Source: Actinomycetes bacterium
GTDB lineage: Bacteria > Actinomycetota > Actinomycetes > Actinomycetales > Cellulomonadaceae
Reading direction: 5' to 3'
NCBI GenBank assembly: GCA_023412515.1
Contig: JAEYNO010000105.1
Coordinates: forward strand, 1 to 5,046
DNA: 5,046 nt
Every line of letters begins with the position of its first letter. Positions within the stretch are counted from its first letter, which is position 1. The notes under the pieces are model-generated. The model was not told the DNA's origin. It ran no database searches and saw only the letters and a program-made list of their open reading frames with translations. A program made the translations under genes and the position numbers. Of the stretch, positions 1 through 5,046 are shown piece by piece.

Positions 1-137
1 GGCGCGGACTCGGCGACCGCCGCGGCCAGGCGCTCGCCCTCGTCGCGCACCGCAGCCGTGTCGAGGCCGGCGACGGAGCCGGCCGCGACCAGCGCGTCCA
101 GGGCCTCGGCCACCGTGCCGGTCACCGGCGCGGTCAC
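1..137 (-). CDS. 5'-end of unknown gene, third in the telA unit (runs off left edge)
   Basis: This is an open frame on the minus strand starting at GTG (137-135) and reading 45 codons plus two bases to the window edge without a stop. It begins VTAPVTGTVAEALDALV and is rich in Ala, Val and acidic residues, probably helical, with no signal peptide or membrane segment in the visible part. Its start overlaps the stop of the upstream 171-aa gene by four bases (GTGA), a layout typical of translational coupling. A G-rich stretch just upstream could act as a weak Shine-Dalgarno. I do not recognise the family. Its place in the telA unit suggests a related role, but that is inference from position only. 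Confidence 0.6.
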   Translation of the reverse strand, partial: MTAPVTGTVAEALDALVAAGSVAGLDTAAVRDEGERLAAAVAESA

Positions 138-649
138 GACGCCCCCGCCCCGGGCACGTCCAGCGACGACTGCCCGAACTTCTCGGCGAGGAACTCGCCG
201 TGCGCCACGAGCGCCTGCGCGTCGGCGCGGTACACCGCGTCGGAGATCTTCTCGAGCGTGACCGCCAGCAGGTCGAGCTGGTCGCACAGGACCATGAGCG
301 ACGTCCGCCCGCGCGACACCACGCGCCGGTCAGCGAAGTCGCGCGGCAGGCGCAGGTACCCGTCGACGGCCTCGGGCAGGTAGCTCGTCGCGGTCGCGAC
401 CACGGTGTACGCCTGCCGGTCGCCGACGCCGAACCGGTCGAGCCGCGGCACCATGTCCTCGACCGTGCCCGTGATGCGGTGGACGCGCGCGGTGACCGCG
501 GCGGGCACGCGGCCCTCGATGCGCGCCTCGACGTCGCGCACGGCCGTCGCGATCTGCTCGGCCGTCGGCACCGGGTCCTCCTCGATTACCGCCGCGGGCG
601 GGCGCGAGCGCCCGAGCAGACGCGCCACGAGGTCGCCCAGCGCGCTCAT
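134..649 (-). CDS. Hypothetical protein next to TelA, possibly XpaC-like
   Basis: The protein is 171 aa and starts at ATG 649-647, with GGAGGT (656-661) six bases upstream, which fixes the start. It has no signal peptide or membrane helix and looks all-helical, with a Pro/Glu-rich linker around residues 17-30 (PPAAVIEEDPVPTAEQ). Residues about 40-165 carry amphipathic helices, including a segment SYLPEAVDGYLRLP. That Tyr-Leu-Pro...Tyr pattern recalls the C-terminal helical part of XpaC-type proteins (5-bromo-4-chloroindolyl phosphate hydrolysis family), which are known to sit beside TelA/YaaN genes in Firmicutes. The XpaC link is inference from the pattern and the neighbour, not a firm match, and the membrane-spanning N-terminus of classical XpaC is missing. 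It lies 112 bp downstream of telA on the same strand and overlaps the next gene by GTGA. The 112-bp gap (650-761) shows no convincing promoter or terminator. Cytosolic location is likely. Confidence 0.75.
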   Translation of the reverse strand: MSALGDLVARLLGRSRPPAAVIEEDPVPTAEQIATAVRDVEARIEGRVPAAVTARVHRITGTVEDMVPRLDRFGVGDRQAYTVVATATSYLPEAVDGYLRLPRDFADRRVVSRGRTSLMVLCDQLDLLAVTLEKISDAVYRADAQALVAHGEFLAEKFGQSSLDVPGAGAS

Positions 650-761
650 CGGCCGACCTCCGTCCCGCTCGTCGTGCTCATCCGTGCACCCGTCGTGGTG
701 ACCCCTGCCCTGGCCGCTGCCGCGACCGCTGCCGGGCTCGCTCCCGTGCGCGCTCGCGCCG

Positions 762-1979
762 TCAGCGCAGGCCCAGGTCGAGCGAGCCGCTCGACGCGTC
801 CGTGCCGTCCGAGCGCGACACCCGGTCCAGGTACTGCTTGGCCTTGGCGGTCTCGGTCTCCAGCACGCCGACGGTCTGCGCCATCGAGTCCAGCGCCTGC
901 ACCTTGAACGTGTCGATCGAGTCCATCGCGGCGAACACGTCGGCGAACGACTGCTGCAGCTGCGGCAGCCCGATCGTCGCGCTCGCGGCCTGCTGCTGGA
1001 TCGTCACCGACTGCTCGCGCAGCATCTTCGACGTCGACGCGATCATGTTCGACGTCGTCGTGTTGAGCGCCGAGATCTGGTCGAGCACGAGCTTCTGGTT
1101 GTTGAGCGCCTGCGCGACCAGCACCGCGGTGCGCAGCGCCGCGACGGTCGTCGTCGTCGCCCGGTCGACGCCCTTGATGAGCTCGACGTTGTTCTTGATG
1201 ATGATGTCGATCGCCAGGTACCCCTGGATCGACACCGCGAGCTGCGTGAGCAGGTCCTGGTGCTTCTGCCGCACGTAGAACAGCACGTCCTCGCGCAGCG
1301 CGCGCGCACGCTCGGGGTCGGTCGCCTCGGCCTGCGCGATCTTCGCCGAGAGCTGCGCGTCGAGCGCGCTCGCGACGTAGATGTACTGGTTGAGCCGGCC
1401 CATGGTGTCCCACAGGTGCTGCTTCTCGAGGTTGAGCGCCGCGTTGTCCTTGCGCAGCTCGTCCTGCCCCCGGTACAGCGCCTTGACGATCGCGTCGATC
1501 TGCTTCTGCGAGCTCTCGTAGCGGCGGAAGTAGTCGGTCAGCGAGTCGCCGAACGGCAGGAACCCGAGGAGCTTGCGCCCGACCGTCTTCTCGGACGGGT
1601 CGAGGTCCTCGACCGTGCGCCGCAGGTCCATGAGCGACTTGCCGACCTGCGACGTGCCGGACACGCCCCCCTCGCGCAGCTCGCGCACCGGCACCTGCAG
1701 CAGCCGGTTCGACGTGTCCGCCGCCTGGCGGATGTCGGTGTCGCCCATGAGGCGCACGTCGTCGCCCTTGGCCGCGAACTCCGGCGAGCCCGCCTGCACG
1801 GCGTCCAGGCCCGCGAGGTACGCCGCGACCTTCGCGTCCAGGCCCGGCAGCGCGGCCGGGTCGACGCGCGGTGCCATCGCGGGCGCGTCGGTCGCCGCCA
1901 CCGGCGCGACGGGCGCGGGCGCCTCGAGCGCGAACGCGGCGCTGGGCGCGGGCGGCTGCAGGGGGCTGGGCTCGGTCAT
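762..1979 (-). CDS. telA: Toxic anion resistance protein, TelA family
   Basis: This 405-aa protein has the usual TelA length. Residues 1-45 are a Pro/Ala-rich, low-complexity tail. The remainder is a long, largely helical, coiled-coil-rich TelA domain. Recognisable family segments are FGDSLTDYFRRYESSQKQI (near 145-165), the KDNAALNLEKQHLWDTMGRL region, LNQYIYVASALDAQL, YLAIDIIIKNNVELIKGVDR, and LDQISALNTTTSNMI, ending with LETETAKAKQYLDR. The family was named from tellurite resistance on plasmids. Its chromosomal members are linked to toxic anion, cell-envelope or antibiotic stress, and no catalytic residues are established. It is cytoplasmic, with no signal or membrane segment. ATG 1979-1977 is preceded by a perfect AGGAGG (complement of 1987-1992) with a 7-base spacer, which fixes the start. 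It is the first gene of the leftward unit. Confidence 0.94.
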   Translation of the reverse strand: MTEPSPLQPPAPSAAFALEAPAPVAPVAATDAPAMAPRVDPAALPGLDAKVAAYLAGLDAVQAGSPEFAAKGDDVRLMGDTDIRQAADTSNRLLQVPVRELREGGVSGTSQVGKSLMDLRRTVEDLDPSEKTVGRKLLGFLPFGDSLTDYFRRYESSQKQIDAIVKALYRGQDELRKDNAALNLEKQHLWDTMGRLNQYIYVASALDAQLSAKIAQAEATDPERARALREDVLFYVRQKHQDLLTQLAVSIQGYLAIDIIIKNNVELIKGVDRATTTTVAALRTAVLVAQALNNQKLVLDQISALNTTTSNMIASTSKMLREQSVTIQQQAASATIGLPQLQQSFADVFAAMDSIDTFKVQALDSMAQTVGVLETETAKAKQYLDRVSRSDGTDASSGSLDLGLR

Positions 1980-2224
1980 CGACGGTCCTCCTGGGAGCGC
2001 TCGCGGCGCGGGTGCCGTCGGCCCTCGACGGTGCTGGTCACGGTACCGGAACGCCCGGTCGCGCTGTCAGAACGCCTCGGCCGTCGGACGGGTTCCCCGG
2101 CGGCGGTCCACCCGGCGCGGGGTGCACGCCGCCCTGTCGCCCGAACGGGTGAACGCCGCGTCGTTCGCGCTCGTGCAGGTGAGGGCCGCTGCTACAAACG
2201 GCGCAACGCAGGGGACGGGGGGCC
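1980..2224. other. Divergent intergenic region between telA and the M23 peptidase gene
   Basis: This 245-bp stretch separates two divergent units and must hold promoters for both. For the plus strand I see no good -35/-10 pair; the only A-rich spot is CTACAAACG (2192-2200), a weak -10-like sequence about 25 bases before the GTG. An inverted repeat CGAACG (2142-2147) / CGTTCG (2162-2167), with a further GAACG copy at 2151-2155, could be an operator but is short. No small gene with a ribosome site is visible here, and long open frames crossing it are a by-product of the GC content. Confidence 0.5.
2040..2070 (-). promoter_or_regulatory. Candidate promoter for the telA unit
   Basis: On the minus strand, CTGACA (complement of 2065-2070, five of six matches to TTGACA) is followed after 19 bases by TACCGT (complement of 2040-2045, fits TANNNT). 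It lies about 60 bases upstream of the telA start. The spacing is on the long side and such matches arise by chance, so this is only the best candidate in the divergent region. Confidence 0.25.
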
Positions 2225-3127
2225 GTGCAGGCCGACGAGCAGCACCACCACGACGAGGCCGGCGACGACGCCGCGGGCCGTGAGCCGAGCCGACGCTCGG
2301 TGGTCCAGGGGATGACCCTCGCGGTCCTCCTCGCCGCAGCCGGGCTGCCGGTCGACGCGCGCCCGGCTCGCGCGTCGACGACCTGGTCCAATCCGATGCG
2401 AGGCAACCACGGTGACGTCGGCCAGCGGTACCGCCCCGCACCGGACGGCAGCGGCGGGCGCATCCACCACGGCTACGACATCGGGACCGCCGGCCTCGCC
2501 TACGTCGCGGTGCACGCCGCGAGCGCGGGCGTCGTGGTCCGTGTGAACAGCAGCGCCGCAGCCGGCGGGGAACGCGGGTGCTTCGTCGTCATCGACCACG
2601 GCGGCGGCGTCCGGACCCTCTACCAGCACCTGTCGGACCAGGACGATCGGCCGATCCTCGTGGCGGAGGGGCAGACGGTCCGCACCGGGCAGGTCATCGC
2701 GACCGCGGGTCGGACCAGCACTCTCGGCGTGGCTATCCATCTCCACGTCGAGGTGCTCGTCGGTGGTCCCGCCTCCAGCATCAGCCACGCCTACACCGTC
2801 GACCCGCGGGCGTTCTTCGCCGACCGCGGCGTCGCTCTCGGCGACGACGAACCCGTGCACGACCCCGGGGGCGGCGGCGTCATTCCCACCACGATCGAGG
2901 AGGACGCCATGCGGCTGTTCGAGACCACTACCCCTTGGGGCGAGAAGATCTACGGCTACACGACCGCGAGCGGCGGCGCCGGAACCCTGGACGCCAACCA
3001 GTACCAGCACCTCGTGCAGTTCTGGCCGTGGGTCGCCGTCACCTTCGACGCCTTCCAGACGGAGACGGCGCACGCCTGGTACCGAGCCGGCGAGGCCGCG
3101 AAGAAGTACCAGCAGCCCGCGAGCTGA
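2225..3127 (+). CDS. Tat-exported M23 family zinc metallopeptidase with C-terminal aromatic module
   Basis: This 300-aa cell-wall endopeptidase of the LytM/M23 type cuts peptide bonds in peptidoglycan stems or cross-bridges outside the membrane. The polar N-region is followed by SRRSVVQG (twin Arg 23-24), a hydrophobic core MTLAVLLAAAGLP and an Ala-rich cleavage area near residues 48-50, that is, a Tat signal peptide. The M23 domain spans about residues 55-185. The zinc ligands are all present: H81 and D85 in HHGYD, and H174 in the HLH pair (172-174), with the catalytic-type H135 in YQHLS. A Pro/Gly linker (about 210-225) leads to a 72-residue module (229-300) shared with the next hydrolase. 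The start is GTG 2225 with only a weak G-rich site (GGGGACGGGG, 2211-2220). The ATG at codon 30 lies within the hydrophobic core and would lose the twin-arginine motif, so it is not preferred. It lies 68 bp from the next ORF, probably co-transcribed. Confidence 0.93.
   Translation: MQADEQHHHDEAGDDAAGREPSRRSVVQGMTLAVLLAAAGLPVDARPARASTTWSNPMRGNHGDVGQRYRPAPDGSGGRIHHGYDIGTAGLAYVAVHAASAGVVVRVNSSAAAGGERGCFVVIDHGGGVRTLYQHLSDQDDRPILVAEGQTVRTGQVIATAGRTSTLGVAIHLHVEVLVGGPASSISHAYTVDPRAFFADRGVALGDDEPVHDPGGGGVIPTTIEEDAMRLFETTTPWGEKIYGYTTASGGAGTLDANQYQHLVQFWPWVAVTFDAFQTETAHAWYRAGEAAKKYQQPAS
2897..2911 (+). promoter_or_regulatory. Internal Shine-Dalgarno and ATG in front of the M23 C-terminal module
   Basis: Inside the M23 gene, GAGGAGG (2897-2903) is followed by the five bases ACGCC and an in-frame ATG (2909-2911). 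This is a stronger ribosome site than that of the gene's own GTG start. Initiation here would give a separate 72-aa protein made of exactly the C-terminal module (2909-3127). The bases also encode the peptide EEDAM, so the match may be a coincidence of coding. The paralogous module has Leu instead of Met at this point and no such site. Confidence 0.4.
2909..3124 (+). repeat. Shared 72-residue C-terminal module, copy 1 (in M23 protein)
   Basis: Codons 229-300 of the M23 peptidase. Read without gaps against copy 2 at 3894-4109, 52 of 72 residues are identical. Conserved positions include four Trp (module positions 10, 39, 41, 57) and motifs TPWGE, YGYTT, SGGAG, LDANQYQHL, QFWPW and TETAHAWYRA. 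Many codons differ only at the third base, so the copies are old and the protein sequence has been kept. It has no Cys and no transmembrane segment. Function unknown; substrate binding or surface targeting is an inference. Confidence 0.9.
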
Positions 3128-3149
3128 CCAGTCGTCCGTACGCCTGGAC

Positions 3150-3175
3150 GCGCGCCACCCGCCCGGGAGGCGCGC
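3150..3175 (+). terminator. Weak hairpin between the two hydrolase genes
   Basis: Seven perfect base pairs (GCGCGCC 3150-3156 with GGCGCGC 3169-3175) close a 12-base loop, starting 22 bases after the M23 stop. There is no T-tract. It might attenuate read-through or stabilise the upstream mRNA end, but stems of this size are common by chance in such GC-rich DNA. Confidence 0.2.
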
Positions 3176-3195
3176 CCGACACACCCGGAGGACCG

Positions 3196-3405
3196 GTGCG
3201 ACCACTGGACGAGCAGGAGCGCGAGGCCGCTCACGGCATCACGCGACGGACCCTTCTCGGGGGAACCGTCCTCGGGGCGGCGGTGCTGCTGACCGGTCTG
3301 CCCGCGCAGGCGGCGCCAGTCGACCTCGCGTGCGGCGGACCGGGAGAGGGCTCTCCCCTGGAGGCCGTGCAGCCTTACCCGCACGCCCACGCGGTGACGC
3401 GATGA
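3196..3405 (+). CDS. 69-aa ORF consisting mainly of a Tat signal peptide, leading into the M15-like gene
   Basis: GTG 3196 is preceded by GGAGG (3187-3191) four bases upstream. The protein reads a polar N-region, then GITRRTLLGG (twin Arg 17-18), a hydrophobic stretch TVLGAAVLLTGLP and an AQAA cleavage site near residue 40, which is a clear Tat signal. Only about 29 residues follow (PVDLACGGPG... to AVTR) before TGA at 3403-3405. There is no enzymatic domain. The stop overlaps the ATG of the next ORF (ATGA, 3402-3405), which encodes a peptidoglycan-hydrolase domain without a signal. The paralogous M23 gene upstream has signal, catalytic domain and module in one frame, so this ORF is most simply the N-terminal part of a single hydrolase split by a frameshift. 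Alternatives are a sequencing error or two coupled genes. The Cys in DLAC does not fit a lipobox. Confidence 0.75.
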   Translation: MRPLDEQEREAAHGITRRTLLGGTVLGAAVLLTGLPAQAAPVDLACGGPGEGSPLEAVQPYPHAHAVTR

Positions 3406-4112
3406 GCCTCATGCCGCCCGGGACCTACGACCCTGCGGAGAGCTGCACCGGCTCAGCCACGCCGGGGGCCGTCGCGCTGATGAGCTGGATGCTCGGCGCG
3501 TACGAGAGCCGCGGCGCGCGGAGCGGCGGCATCTACAACTGCCGCACGGTCGCGGGCAGCGGGACGCGCTCCGTCCACTCGGAGGGGCGCGCGTGCGACC
3601 TCATGATCCCCACGGAGAGCAGGAACGACCCCGTCCCGTGGGGCGACGTCCTCGCCGACCGGCTCCGCGCCATGAGCGCCGAGCTCGGGGTGCAGGGCGT
3701 GATCTACAACCGGCGGCAGTGGTTCGCGAGCTACTCCGCCAGCAGCTACGACTGGCGACCCCGGGGCGCCGACCACGACGACCACGTGCACGTCGAGCTC
3801 ACGCGCGCCGCGTCCGTGACGCTCACCGCCGCGCACGTCGAGGCGATCCTCAACGGCGGCACGCCGCCGGGGGCGCCGCTGACGCAGGACGCGCTGCGCC
3901 TCTTCCAGACGATGACGCCCTGGGGAGAGCGGGTCTACGGGTACACCACCACCTCCGGCGGCGCCGGCGTCCTCGACGCGAACCAGTACCAGCACCTCGC
4001 GCAGTTCTGGCCCTGGTCCGAGGTCGGGTTCGACGCCTACCAGACCGAGACCGCGCACGCCTGGTACAGGGCGGAGCAGGCGGCGACGACCTACCGGATC
4101 CCTCCGGGCTGA
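3402..4112 (+). CDS. M15/ARB_07466-like peptidoglycan peptidase domain with C-terminal aromatic module
   Basis: The product is 236 aa. Residues about 7-135 match the style of the D-Ala-D-Ala carboxypeptidase-like domain found in actinobacterial and phage wall hydrolases (ARB_07466 C-terminal type, related to M15). It shows an N-terminal TYDPAESC...TPGAVAL segment, SVHSEGRACD carrying putative zinc ligands H59 and D66, VIYNRRQW, YDWRPRG, and DHDDHVHVEL carrying H128 and H130. These are the H...D...HxH ligands expected of the fold, so it is probably active on peptidoglycan stem peptides. Residues 165-236 are the 72-residue module shared with the M23 protein. The frame as read has no signal peptide, yet the substrate is extracytoplasmic; the missing Tat signal is in the overlapping upstream ORF, one frame away. 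ATG 3402 has no good Shine-Dalgarno, so expression probably needs coupling or frameshifting; a second ATG lies at 3411. Confidence 0.85.
   Translation: MSLMPPGTYDPAESCTGSATPGAVALMSWMLGAYESRGARSGGIYNCRTVAGSGTRSVHSEGRACDLMIPTESRNDPVPWGDVLADRLRAMSAELGVQGVIYNRRQWFASYSASSYDWRPRGADHDDHVHVELTRAASVTLTAAHVEAILNGGTPPGAPLTQDALRLFQTMTPWGERVYGYTTTSGGAGVLDANQYQHLAQFWPWSEVGFDAYQTETAHAWYRAEQAATTYRIPPG
3894..4109 (+). repeat. Shared 72-residue C-terminal module, copy 2 (in M15-like protein)
   Basis: Codons 165-236 of the M15-like protein, aligned end to end with copy 1 at 2909-3124 and stopping at the same point relative to the stop codon. All four Trp and the core motifs are kept. Differences cluster at the extreme C-terminus (EQAATTYRIPPG against GEAAKKYQQPAS) and around module positions 42-45. 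It is preceded by a Gly/Pro-rich linker (NGGTPPGAP), as expected for an independently folding domain. Confidence 0.9.
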
Positions 4113-4154
4113 CGCGCGACGGCTCCCGCGAGGGTGCCTCGCCCGGGTGCGTCC

Positions 4155-4180
4155 CGCGCCCGGCGTCGACGTCCGGCGCG
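4155..4180 (+). terminator. Candidate terminator hairpin after the hydrolase genes
   Basis: An imperfect palindrome centred on GTCGAC, between 4167 and 4168. The 13 positions on each side pair apart from one C-C mismatch and one G-T wobble, giving a long GC-rich hairpin 42 bases after the stop at 4112. It has no T-tract, which is common for actinobacterial hairpins. It fits termination of the hydrolase unit before the clpC promoter, though a regulatory role cannot be excluded. The rest of 4113-4229 shows nothing else I can support. Confidence 0.4.
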
Positions 4181-4229
4181 CCCATGCGGCGTCGTGCACG
4201 GCTGCGTGCCCGGATCGCACCTCCGGGCC

Positions 4230-4247
4230 TCTCCGCCTGCGGCGAAC
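4230..4247 (+). promoter_or_regulatory. Candidate ClgR operator upstream of clpC
   Basis: The sequence TCTCCGCCTGCGGCGAAC contains CGC-N5-GCG followed by AAC, which fits most positions of the ClgR box reported for clpC and clpP1P2 in Corynebacterium and Streptomyces. Two constrained positions differ. It sits directly upstream of a possible -35 element, the place expected for an activator. CGC-N5-GCG is frequent by chance at this GC content, so the call rests on position plus flanks. Confidence 0.4.
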
Positions 4248-4249
4248 AC

Positions 4250-4281
4250 GGGACGTCGGGGCGGTACCCCGCCGTTAGCAT
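4250..4281 (+). promoter_or_regulatory. Candidate clpC promoter, possibly sigma-H/sigma-R type
   Basis: GGACG (4251-4255), 18 bases, then GTT (4274-4276) resembles the GGAAT-N18-GTT arrangement of SigH/SigR redox and heat-stress promoters, with two mismatches in the -35. The overlapping TAGCAT (4276-4281) could also serve as a housekeeping -10. The spacer holds an inverted repeat GGCGG-TACC-CCGCC. A start just after 4281 would give a leader of about 75-80 bases before clpC. In Corynebacterium glutamicum clpC is known to be under both ClgR and sigma-H, which agrees with the layout here. Confidence 0.35.
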
Positions 4282-4361
4282 CGAAACACGCCGCTCTGTC
4301 GGCTCCGTGCGCACCACCGACGCACGGCGCAGCCGGGGCACGCCGCTCGTGAGGAGTGCAC

Positions 4362-5046
4362 ATGTTCGAGAGATTCACGGACCGAGCCCGTCGCGTGGTC
4401 GTCCTCGCCCAGGAAGAGGCGCGGATGCTCAACCACAACTACATCGGCACCGAGCACATCCTCCTGGGCCTGATCCACGAGGGTGAGGGTGTCGCGGCCA
4501 AGGCCCTGGAGTCGCTCGGCATCTCCCTGGAGGCGGTCCGCGCCCAGGTGCAGGAGATCATCGGCGAGGGCCAGCAGGCGCCCAGCGGGCACATCCCGTT
4601 CACGCCGCGCGCCAAGAAGGTGCTGGAGCTGTCGTTGCGCGAGGCGCTGCAGCTCGGCCACAACTACATCGGCACCGAGCACATCCTGCTCGGGCTCATC
4701 CGCGAGGGCGAGGGCGTCGCCGCCCAGGTCCTCAACAAGCTCGGCGCCGACCTCAACCGCGTGCGCCAGCAGGTCATCCAGCTCGTCTCGGGCTACCAGG
4801 GCAAGGAGCCGGTCGCCTCGGGCGGCCCGGCGGAGGGCCAGCCGTCCGGCTCGGCCGTGCTCGACCAGTTCGGCCGCAACCTCACGCAGGCGGCCCGCGA
4901 CGGCAAGCTCGACCCGGTCATCGGGCGCGAGAAGGAGATCGAGCGGGTCATGCAGGTGCTGTCCCGCCGCACCAAGAACAACCCGGTGCTGATCGGTGAG
5001 CCCGGCGTCGGCAAGACCGCCGTCGTCGAGGGCCTCGCGCAGGACA
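4362..5046 (+). CDS. clpC: ATP-dependent Clp protease ATP-binding subunit ClpC (5' part, runs off right edge)
   Basis: The first 228 codons of ClpC, the AAA+ unfoldase that feeds proteins to the ClpP protease in the cytosol. It opens [20 protein letters not shown]. Two Clp_N repeats follow, each with [14 protein letters not shown] (about residues 25-38 and 100-113), then the linker with an acidic/Gly/Pro stretch, [20 protein letters not shown], and the first Walker A, GEPGVGKT (212-219). All are canonical and no defect is visible. ATG 4362 has GAGGAG (4351-4356) five bases upstream, fixing the start. The frame is open to the edge; the full protein should be roughly 830-860 aa. It lies 249 bp after the hydrolase unit, with its own likely promoter, so its proximity to those genes probably carries no functional meaning. 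Confidence 0.98.
   Translation, partial: MFERFTDRARRVVVLAQEEARMLNHNYIGTEHILLGLIHEGEGVAAKALESLGISLEAVRAQVQEIIGEGQQAPSGHIPFTPRAKKVLELSLREALQLGHNYIGTEHILLGLIREGEGVAAQVLNKLGADLNRVRQQVIQLVSGYQGKEPVASGGPAEGQPSGSAVLDQFGRNLTQAARDGKLDPVIGREKEIERVMQVLSRRTKNNPVLIGEPGVGKTAVVEGLAQD
4433..4462 (+). repeat. 30-bp direct repeat in clpC, copy 1
   Basis: Identical over 30 bases to 4658-4687, exactly 225 bases (75 codons) downstream. It encodes the [10 protein letters not shown] part of the first Clp_N repeat. The N-domain repeat is normal for ClpC, and the base identity follows from strong codon preference and protein conservation. Confidence 0.9.
4658..4687 (+). repeat. 30-bp direct repeat in clpC, copy 2
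   Basis: The second copy of the repeat at 4433-4462, encoding the same motif in the second Clp_N repeat. It is in frame with copy 1 and lies within the intact gene. Confidence 0.9.

Noticed and set aside
1146..1159. GTC trinucleotide run in telA
   Set aside because: It encodes a short Thr run in the protein and is too short to be a meaningful microsatellite.
1260..2315. Long plus-strand open frame (351 codons) opposite telA
   Set aside because: It is Arg/Val/Leu-rich low-complexity translation lying antisense to the well-recognised telA, a usual shadow in GC-rich DNA; no family motif or ribosome site.
2192..3205. Long minus-strand open frame (337 codons) opposite the M23 gene
   Set aside because: It mirrors the coding pattern of the M23 gene, which has complete catalytic motifs and a Tat signal on the plus strand.
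3255..3265. G-run in the Tat-signal ORF as a programmed frameshift site
   Set aside because: It lies inside the signal peptide, whose hydrophobic core and cleavage site are read in the original frame further on, and it does not form an X-XXY-YYZ heptamer in the right frame.
3319..3333. Lipoprotein signal at the Cys in VDLAC of the 69-aa ORF
   Set aside because: Asp at -3 and Leu at -2 do not fit a lipobox, and the Ala-x-Ala site before it fits ordinary Tat/signal peptidase I cleavage.
2763..3401. Upstream extension of the M15-like frame to 2763
   Set aside because: The translated stretch is Arg/Pro/Ser-rich noise overlapping the real M23 frame and the Tat-signal ORF; the recognisable domain begins only after the ATG at 3402.
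4134..4352. Small plus-strand open frame (72 codons) between the hydrolase unit and clpC
   Set aside because: Arg/Ala/Pro-rich, no ribosome site, overlaps the hairpin and promoter signals; composition-driven.

Overview
This window is very GC-rich DNA whose codons mostly end in G or C. It uses GTG starts and carries two Tat-exported cell-wall hydrolase systems and an actinobacterial-type ClpC. This points to an actinomycete, most likely from the Cellulomonas/Micrococcales area. The phylum is well supported; the genus is a guess from overall style.

Layout. Positions 1-1979, minus strand: a compact unit of three genes read right to left. These are telA (toxic-anion-resistance/TelA family, complete), a 171-aa protein that may be XpaC-like, and the first 45 codons of a third gene that overlaps the second by 4 bases and runs off the left edge. 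Positions 1980-2224: a divergent intergenic region that must hold the promoters for both directions. Positions 2225-4112, plus strand: a cell-wall hydrolase cassette. Its first gene is a Tat-signal M23 zinc endopeptidase (300 aa). After it come a 69-aa ORF that is essentially only a Tat signal peptide and, overlapping it by ATGA, a 236-aa M15/ARB_07466-like D,D-peptidase-type domain with no signal of its own. Both hydrolases end in the same 72-residue aromatic-rich module, 52 of 72 residues identical without gaps. I do not recognise this module as a named family. Positions 4113-4361: intergenic, with a GC-rich hairpin, a ClgR-like box and a possible stress-sigma promoter. Positions 4362-5046: the start of clpC (Clp N-domain repeats and the first Walker A motif), running off the right edge.

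How the parts fit. The two plus-strand hydrolases look like a paralogous cell-wall toolkit: different metallopeptidase chemistries cutting peptide stems or cross-bridges, a shared export route (Tat), and a shared C-terminal module that may target them to the same surface or partner. The most unusual points are this shared module, the split of the second hydrolase into a signal ORF and a catalytic ORF in different frames, and a textbook Shine-Dalgarno exactly before the ATG that would start the M23 protein's module on its own. TelA/XpaC-type genes and clpC are ordinary chromosomal stress genes, and I see no mobile element, phage structural gene, tRNA or CRISPR here.
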